Assembly: GCA_025992315.1 (NCBI GenBank)
Contig: DAJPHG010000001.1
Coordinates: 62,001 to 126,000 of the forward strand
DNA length: 64,000 nt
Direction: 5' to 3'
Origin: HGM10766 sp900757295
GTDB taxonomy: Bacteria > Bacillota_I > Bacilli_A > RF39 > UBA660
Part shown: piece by piece, positions 59,986-64,000 of the stretch
Layout: each line of letters begins with the position of its first letter
Numbering within the stretch: position 1 is the first letter of the stretch
Translations under genes and position numbers: made by a program
The notes under the pieces: generated by a model
The model's database searches: none
What the model saw: the letters and a program-made list of their open reading frames with translations, nothing else
Told to the model about the DNA's origin: nothing

Positions 59986-60882
59986 TTATGCTTGTGGACC
60001 TGTTGGACCTTGTGGAATAGTTAAATTTAGTACATAATTTGGGGCAGTTCCAGATATACTAGCACTTGCTTCAGTACCAGGTTCTCCAGTTGTAACTGTT
60101 CCAATTGCTAATGTTGGAGTATCTCCACTAGGTCCTGTTGGGCCTGTTGGACCTGTTGGACCTGTTGCCCCAGTTTCACCTTGAGGACCAGCAGGACCTT
60201 GTGGTCCTGTTGCTCCGGTTGGGCCCGTTGCTCCGGTTGCTCCTGTTACTCCGGTTGGACCCGTTGCCCCAGTTAGACCTGTTGGGCCTGTTGGACCCGT
60301 TTCTCCTGTTGCTCCTGTTACTCCTGTTGGACCCGTTGCTCCTGTTGCTCCGGTTGGACCCGTTGCCCCAGTTGGGCCTGTTGCTCCTGTTGGACCCGTT
60401 GCTCCTGTTGGACCCGTTGCTCCCGTTGGACCTGTTGCTCCGGTTGGACCCGTTGCCCCAGTTAGGCCTGTTGCTCCTGTTAGACCCGTTGCCCCAGTTG
60501 GACCTGTTGCTCCCGTTGGACCCGTTGCTCCTGTTGCTCCTGTTGCTCCGGTTGGACCCGTTGCTCCCGTTGGACCCGTTGCTCCCGTTGGACCTGTTGC
60601 TCCTGTTGGACCCGTTGCTCCCGTTGGACCTGTTGCTCCGGTTGGACCCGTTGCTCCTGTTGCTCCTACTGGTCCCTGAATTCCTTGAGGCCCTGCAGCT
60701 CCAGTTGGACCTACTGGGCCTTGTATTCCTTGAAGGCCTTGAACTCCTTGTGGACCTGTTGGACCAAATGGACCTGTTGGGCCCGTTGGTCCCGTTGGAC
60801 CGGTTGGGCCATAAATTGGACCCGTTGGATGAGTTCTATTACAATCACATGCTTGTCTTCTATAACAATAATATCCGTTCAT
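59986..60882 (-). CDS. Collagen-like spore-surface (BclA-type) protein
   Basis: The product is 298 aa. A short Cys-containing head (MNGYYCYRRQACDCNRTHP) is followed by roughly 70 Gly-X-Y triplets (about 22-245), mainly GPT and GAT, giving a collagen-like triple helix with a Thr every third residue. The tail GTVTTGEPGTEASASISG...NLTIPQGPTGP is a domain seen at the C-terminus of clostridial exosporium proteins. It is preceded by a sigma-K-like promoter and followed by a glycosyltransferase gene. The Thr residues are probable O-glycosylation sites. Length is likely to vary between strains because the DNA is an imperfect 9/18-bp repeat. Confidence 0.88.
   Translation of the reverse strand: MNGYYCYRRQACDCNRTHPTGPIYGPTGPTGPTGPTGPFGPTGPQGVQGLQGIQGPVGPTGAAGPQGIQGPVGATGATGPTGATGPTGATGPTGATGPTGATGPTGATGPTGATGATGATGPTGATGPTGATGLTGATGLTGATGPTGATGPTGATGPTGATGPTGATGPTGATGPTGATGATGPTGVTGATGETGPTGPTGLTGATGPTGVTGATGATGPTGATGPQGPAGPQGETGATGPTGPTGPTGPSGDTPTLAIGTVTTGEPGTEASASISGTAPNYVLNLTIPQGPTGPQA
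60138..60862. repeat. Tandem 9/18-bp repeat tract encoding the collagen-like region
   Basis: Degenerate copies of GTTGCTCCTGTTGGACCC and similar units (plus-strand reading) run through the region. Silent third-position variation (GGACCC, GGACCT, GGGCCT) breaks up perfect identity. It is coding on the minus strand and unusually GC-rich for the window. Confidence 0.85.
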
Positions 60883-60903
60883 TTACTTCACTCCATTCTA
60901 TAA

Positions 60904-60930
60904 TAATTTATGCAAATTTAAAAAAAATGT
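60904..60930 (-). promoter_or_regulatory. Sigma-K-like promoter of the collagen-like gene
   Basis: On the minus strand -10 CATAAATTA (60904-60912) matches CATANNNTA, and AC at 60929-60930 lies 16 bases upstream, the mother-cell sigma-K arrangement. The rest of 60883-61174 is AT-rich and otherwise holds only the plus-strand elements upstream of the ZIP transporter gene. Confidence 0.6.
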
Positions 60931-61072
60931 TCAAAAATTTAAACATTTAAAAATAGTTATTTTAACTTTACATGATTAAGATTAGTTCATATTATATTAC
61001 TGTAAGCAGCATTATATAATACACTATCTTACAATAAATAATTCATATTTATTCCTACCCTTTTAATACTTA

Positions 61073-61122
61073 TATAATATAATATGACATTTTCCATTTT
61101 ATGTTAAATGTCATATTTTTTT
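61073..61122 (+). promoter_or_regulatory. Promoter and terminator-like leader hairpin upstream of the ZIP transporter
   Basis: TATAAT at 61073-61078 is followed at once by an eleven-base perfect inverted repeat, ATATGACATTT (61082-61092) and AAATGTCATAT (61106-61116), then seven T residues. It may be an attenuator in the leader or a repressor operator. No known metal riboswitch is recognised. Confidence 0.5.
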
Positions 61123-61174
61123 GCCCAGCCATTAATCTAAATTGGACATATCATAATTTGGGAGGTATTTTAAG

Positions 61175-61975
61175 TTGATTGACTTTATAAATAATAGTAA
61201 TCCTGTTATTGCTGCTTTAATAGCAACAATGTTTACTTATGCTGTTACAGTATTAGGTGCCGCATTAGTATTTTTCTTTAAAAAAGTTAACAAAAATATT
61301 ATGGATGCAATGCTAGGATTTGCAGCTGGTGTCATGATTGCAGCTTCATTTTTCTCATTATTGGCTCCTTCTATTAACATGGCAGAAAGTTTAAATATGA
61401 TTCCTTGGCTTATAGCAAGTATTGGCTTTTTTAGTGGAGGCGTTTTATTATTTATTGGAGATAAAATATTTGATTACTTTGCGAGAAAAAAACAGAATAG
61501 TGATTCTACTAAATTAAAAAGATGTTTGATGTTAGTAACATCTATAAGTATTCACAACATTCCAGAAGGTATGGCTGTTGGAGTTGCATTTGGTTCTTTA
61601 GCATATAATTTAGCTGGTGCAACACCAATTGCAGCAGTATTATTAGCTTTAGGTATTGGACTTCAAAACTTTCCTGAAGGAACAGCAGTTAGTGTACCTT
61701 TACGACGTGAAGGTTTATCTAGAAAAAAAGCTTTTTTTTGGGGGCAATTCAGTGGTTTATTAGAACCAATTGCAGGTGTTATTGGAGCCTTACTAGTACT
61801 AAAAATTCAAATAATGTTACCATTCTTACTTGCTTTTGCAGCGGGTGCTATGATCTATGTAGTAGTTCAAGAATTAATTCCCGAAAGTCAAACTAATGAA
61901 AAAAAAGACCTTATGGCCTTATTTACATTAATTGGATTCTCGGTAATGATGATTTTAGATGTTGCTTTAGGTTAG
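61175..61975 (+). CDS. ZIP-family metal transporter
   Basis: A 266-aa membrane protein with eight helices, importing Zn2+ or similar divalent metals. The family motif is in helix IV, SISIHNIPEGMAVGVAFGS, and helix V has GIGLQNFPEGTAVSVPLRREG. The early GFAAGVMIAASFFSLL is also typical of the ZupT/GufA group. The start is a TTG after GGGAGGTATTTTAAG. A hairpin leader lies upstream. The metal cannot be decided from sequence. Confidence 0.92.
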   Translation: MIDFINNSNPVIAALIATMFTYAVTVLGAALVFFFKKVNKNIMDAMLGFAAGVMIAASFFSLLAPSINMAESLNMIPWLIASIGFFSGGVLLFIGDKIFDYFARKKQNSDSTKLKRCLMLVTSISIHNIPEGMAVGVAFGSLAYNLAGATPIAAVLLALGIGLQNFPEGTAVSVPLRREGLSRKKAFFWGQFSGLLEPIAGVIGALLVLKIQIMLPFLLAFAAGAMIYVVVQELIPESQTNEKKDLMALFTLIGFSVMMILDVALG

Positions 61976-61996
61976 ATCTCATTAGAGATCTTTTTC
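61974..61996 (+). terminator. Terminator after the ZIP transporter gene
   Basis: AGATCTC pairs with GAGATCT around four bases, followed by TTTTTC on the plus strand. It overlaps the 3' end of the convergent ldh gene. Confidence 0.75.
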
Positions 61997-62902
61997 TTTT
62001 AGTTCTTTCAATGCTTTTTTTATTATAGCTATTGAATTATTTAATTTTTCTTGTTCATCTAAAGTAAGTTCTAATTTTAAACGACTTTTAATTCCTGTTT
62101 CATTAATAATCGCAGGATATCCATAATAAATTTCTTCATTTTCATCATAATTTGATACACATACTTCTTTTTCTTCTTTATTTATTATAATTTTAGTTAT
62201 ATCAGCTAAACAAATTCCAATAGCTAAATCAGAATATCCTTTAGAATTTAATAATTCATAACCAGCATTTCTTACTTTTTCTTCATAATCATTCTTTTCT
62301 TTACTAGTTAGACTGTTAATAACTTTCAAGTTATTAACAGTTACTTTACTCCAAGGAATCATTGAACTGTCTCCATGCTCTCCTAATACATAAGCATAAA
62401 TCTTATCATATTCTGTATTAAAATGTTCATTTAAATAATATTTTAATCTAGCCGAATCTAAATTAGTTCCTGTTCCAATTACTTTATTAGCAGAAAAATT
62501 AGAATACTCAAAAATCAATTGAGTCATTATATCTAAAGGATTTGTAGCATTTAGAAATATTCCTTTAAAATCATTTTTGATTACATTTAAAACTATTTCT
62601 TTAATAATTTTAGCATTTCTTAACAAAAGGTCTAATCTTGTTTCTCCTTCTTTTTGTCTTGCTCCTGCTGTTATAACAACCATACTAGCATTTTTACACT
62701 CGCTATAATCTCCTTTGTATATTTTTACATTGCTATTTACAAATGGTAGGCAATGATTAAAATCAATTACCTCACCTCTAGTATTTTTCTCGTTAGGATC
62801 TATTATTACAATTTCATCAATATTTACTTTTTGATTGATTAATGCATAAACATAACTTATGCCAACATTGCCACAGCCTACTAAAACTATTTTATTTTTC
62901 AT
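61982..62902 (-). CDS. ldh: L-lactate dehydrogenase
   Basis: The enzyme reduces pyruvate to lactate with NADH. The 306-aa product has the Rossmann motif VGCGNVGISYVYAL, the substrate loop AGARQKEGETRLDLL with Gln and Arg expected for LDH rather than malate dehydrogenase, NATNPLDIMTQ, and the catalytic His in VLGEHGDSSMIPWS. The start at 62902 follows AAAGGGTGATG; the longer frame starts at a GTG within that site. It is convergent with the ZIP transporter gene and 25 bases after a metalloprotease gene. Confidence 0.95.
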   Translation of the reverse strand: MKNKIVLVGCGNVGISYVYALINQKVNIDEIVIIDPNEKNTRGEVIDFNHCLPFVNSNVKIYKGDYSECKNASMVVITAGARQKEGETRLDLLLRNAKIIKEIVLNVIKNDFKGIFLNATNPLDIMTQLIFEYSNFSANKVIGTGTNLDSARLKYYLNEHFNTEYDKIYAYVLGEHGDSSMIPWSKVTVNNLKVINSLTSKEKNDYEEKVRNAGYELLNSKGYSDLAIGICLADITKIIINKEEKEVCVSNYDENEEIYYGYPAIINETGIKSRLKLELTLDEQEKLNNSIAIIKKALKELKEKDL

Positions 62903-62927
62903 TTTCATCACCCTTTATTACTATGCT

Positions 62928-63944
62928 CTAATGTTTCTTTTTTATTTCTTTTGATTCTACTAAAGAATCCATAAAGTCTATTAATTCGTTTACAAATAAA
63001 TCTTCATAATTATCATAGTTATTTATATGTTCATTAACAAATTCTACTAACTCAGGCAAATACATAAAGCCATTATTTATTGCGTATTGAGATAATTCAA
63101 GATTAATAAAATCTGATGACAAAATATGTGCATTTACTCTAACAAAATATTCATATAAAAGCGTCTTAGCTCCTGATCCATAAGTAGGATGAAGATTATT
63201 TTCTATCGCTTCTTTAAATAACAAATCTTTGTTCTTAAATTTATCAAAGTATTTATCCACTAGGGGATTAACATATGAATGAGAAAATTCATGAAACAAA
63301 CACTCAACAGCAAAAACTTTATCATTTAAAAACTTATTATTTTTTTCATCATATTGATAACCTCTAAAACAATACAAGTTACCATCGTATGATGGTCCAA
63401 AACCACCATTCATTAATATTGAAATATTATTATTATAGCTTTTAAATTTATATCCATAAAACTTTATCATATTATTTAAATTTATTTTAGTTACTGAATT
63501 TAATTCTTGGATTAAAAAATTTTTATAAAATGGAATTATATTAACTTGAAAATATTCATTCCAATTTATTTTTTTCATTAAATCTTGCATTAACTTACTA
63601 AATTCATAAATATTGCCATATGAAAAAAATTTCTTTATTTTTTCAGTTTGTTCATTTTCAATTACATTGAAATTTTCATCAAAAGCAGGTAAAAGATTAG
63701 GTATTTTATCACAAGAATTCCATGCTTTTTCTATATAATTACATAATTGTTTATTATTTTTTAAATCTATTAAACGGATTAATTCGTTAACCCATTTTAT
63801 ATTTGGCGTTTCAACCCAATCAGTTATTTCTTGATTTTCTTCTGTTACACCATATATATTTTTATATGCACCATGAACTGCACAGATCAATTCAAAATTT
63901 GAATCAATAGTTATATTAAAATCATCATTTTTTTGTAAGATCAT
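62928..63944 (-). CDS. DUF4932-type zinc metalloprotease
   Basis: A 338-aa protein. The zinc-binding motif is in CLFHEFSHSYVNPLVDK at about residue 215, with a likely third ligand Glu in LLYEYFVRVNAH. FGPSYDGNLYCFRGYQ and the N-terminal SNFELICAVHGAYKN are typical of DUF4932 proteins, which are mostly uncharacterised peptidase-like proteins. There is no signal peptide in this copy, though many relatives are secreted. The ribosome binding site is GGAGGAATAAAA. Function unknown. Confidence 0.8.
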   Translation of the reverse strand: MILQKNDDFNITIDSNFELICAVHGAYKNIYGVTEENQEITDWVETPNIKWVNELIRLIDLKNNKQLCNYIEKAWNSCDKIPNLLPAFDENFNVIENEQTEKIKKFFSYGNIYEFSKLMQDLMKKINWNEYFQVNIIPFYKNFLIQELNSVTKINLNNMIKFYGYKFKSYNNNISILMNGGFGPSYDGNLYCFRGYQYDEKNNKFLNDKVFAVECLFHEFSHSYVNPLVDKYFDKFKNKDLLFKEAIENNLHPTYGSGAKTLLYEYFVRVNAHILSSDFINLELSQYAINNGFMYLPELVEFVNEHINNYDNYEDLFVNELIDFMDSLVESKEIKKKH

Positions 63945-64000
63945 TTTTATTCCTCCTAAAAATTATTATAGCATAATAAAAAATTTATTTATATCATTAA

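Noticed and set aside
60138..60862. Repetitive tract that might be taken for a CRISPR array or minisatellite.
   Set aside because: The units are 9/18 bp with no unique spacers, and the period is a multiple of three inside a coding frame.
60138..60950. A 270-codon Leu-rich open frame on the plus strand across the collagen-like gene.
   Set aside because: It is the antisense reading of the Gly-X-Y repeat (GGNCC/GTTGG reads as Leu/Asp/Pro). The minus-strand frame has a ribosome binding site, a recognisable protein and a promoter.

Overview
The window is AT-rich chromosomal DNA (well under a third G+C by eye) from a low-GC Gram-positive bacterium, most likely an uncultured anaerobic gut member of the Bacilli/Erysipelotrichia side of Bacillota. 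The signs are strong GGAGG/AGGTG ribosome binding sites, two T-box leaders, CIRCE/HrcA heat-shock control, a class III (oxygen-sensitive) ribonucleotide reductase, phosphoketolase with lactate dehydrogenase, and endospore coat genes (cotJ and a collagen-like spore-surface protein behind a sigma-K-like promoter). TGG encodes Trp and TGA acts as a stop, so the code is standard. Most genes lie on the minus strand.

Layout. 1-235: edge of a DUF975 membrane protein. 276-6027: translation block, transcribed rimP-nusA-ylxR-infB, then tdk, rbfA and truB. 6.1-12.6 kb: a surface-protein cassette with two giant prepilin-like proteins carrying InlB-type B repeats, an anchored protein and a polytopic membrane protein. 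12.7-18.5 kb: trmL, a thioredoxin-fold protein, cotJC and a fused cotJA-cotJB, a CmpB-type membrane protein, a zinc-ribbon protein and a calcium-type P-ATPase. 18.5-22.7 kb: a cell-wall-anchored cohesin-like protein translationally coupled to a dockerin-bearing surface protein. 22.7-29.3 kb: hrcA-grpE-dnaK-pepF-dnaJ behind two CIRCE operators. 29.4-31.7 kb: phosphoketolase. 31.8-37.0 kb: a BceAB/BceRS-like ABC exporter with a two-component system; the permease is split by a -1 frameshift at an A7 run. 37.1-38.2 kb: tRNA-Gln(CUG), tRNA-Glu(CUC) and an Rpn-family nuclease. 38.2-41.2 kb: T-box-controlled leuS operon. 41.2-49.2 kb: a kinase-like protein, a decayed S41-type peptidase, a GH31 enzyme, an MFS transporter, a radical SAM protein, small regulators and tRNA-Asn. 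49.2-55.3 kb: pseudouridine synthase, an atypical sigma-70 factor, dut, nrdD-nrdG and a divergent Crp/Fnr regulator around a perfect 20-bp palindrome. 55.3-58.8 kb: T-box tyrS, dusB and pduL. 58.8-60.9 kb: glycosyltransferase-TPR protein and the collagen-like protein. 61.2-64 kb: ZIP transporter, ldh and a DUF4932 metalloprotease.

Together the genes suggest a fermentative anaerobe. Phosphoketolase would make acetyl-phosphate, PduL would interconvert it with acetyl-CoA, and LDH would reoxidise NADH. The organism decorates its cell surface with modular proteins and its spores with glycosylated collagen-like filaments. No phage, insertion sequence or CRISPR array is visible. The accessory interest lies in the surface systems, in several regulatory sites whose geometry can be read directly, and in a few broken or rearranged genes.

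Many naive ORF starts here are false, because the common Shine-Dalgarno sequence AGGTG itself contains a GTG. I moved starts downstream where the SD spacing demanded it.
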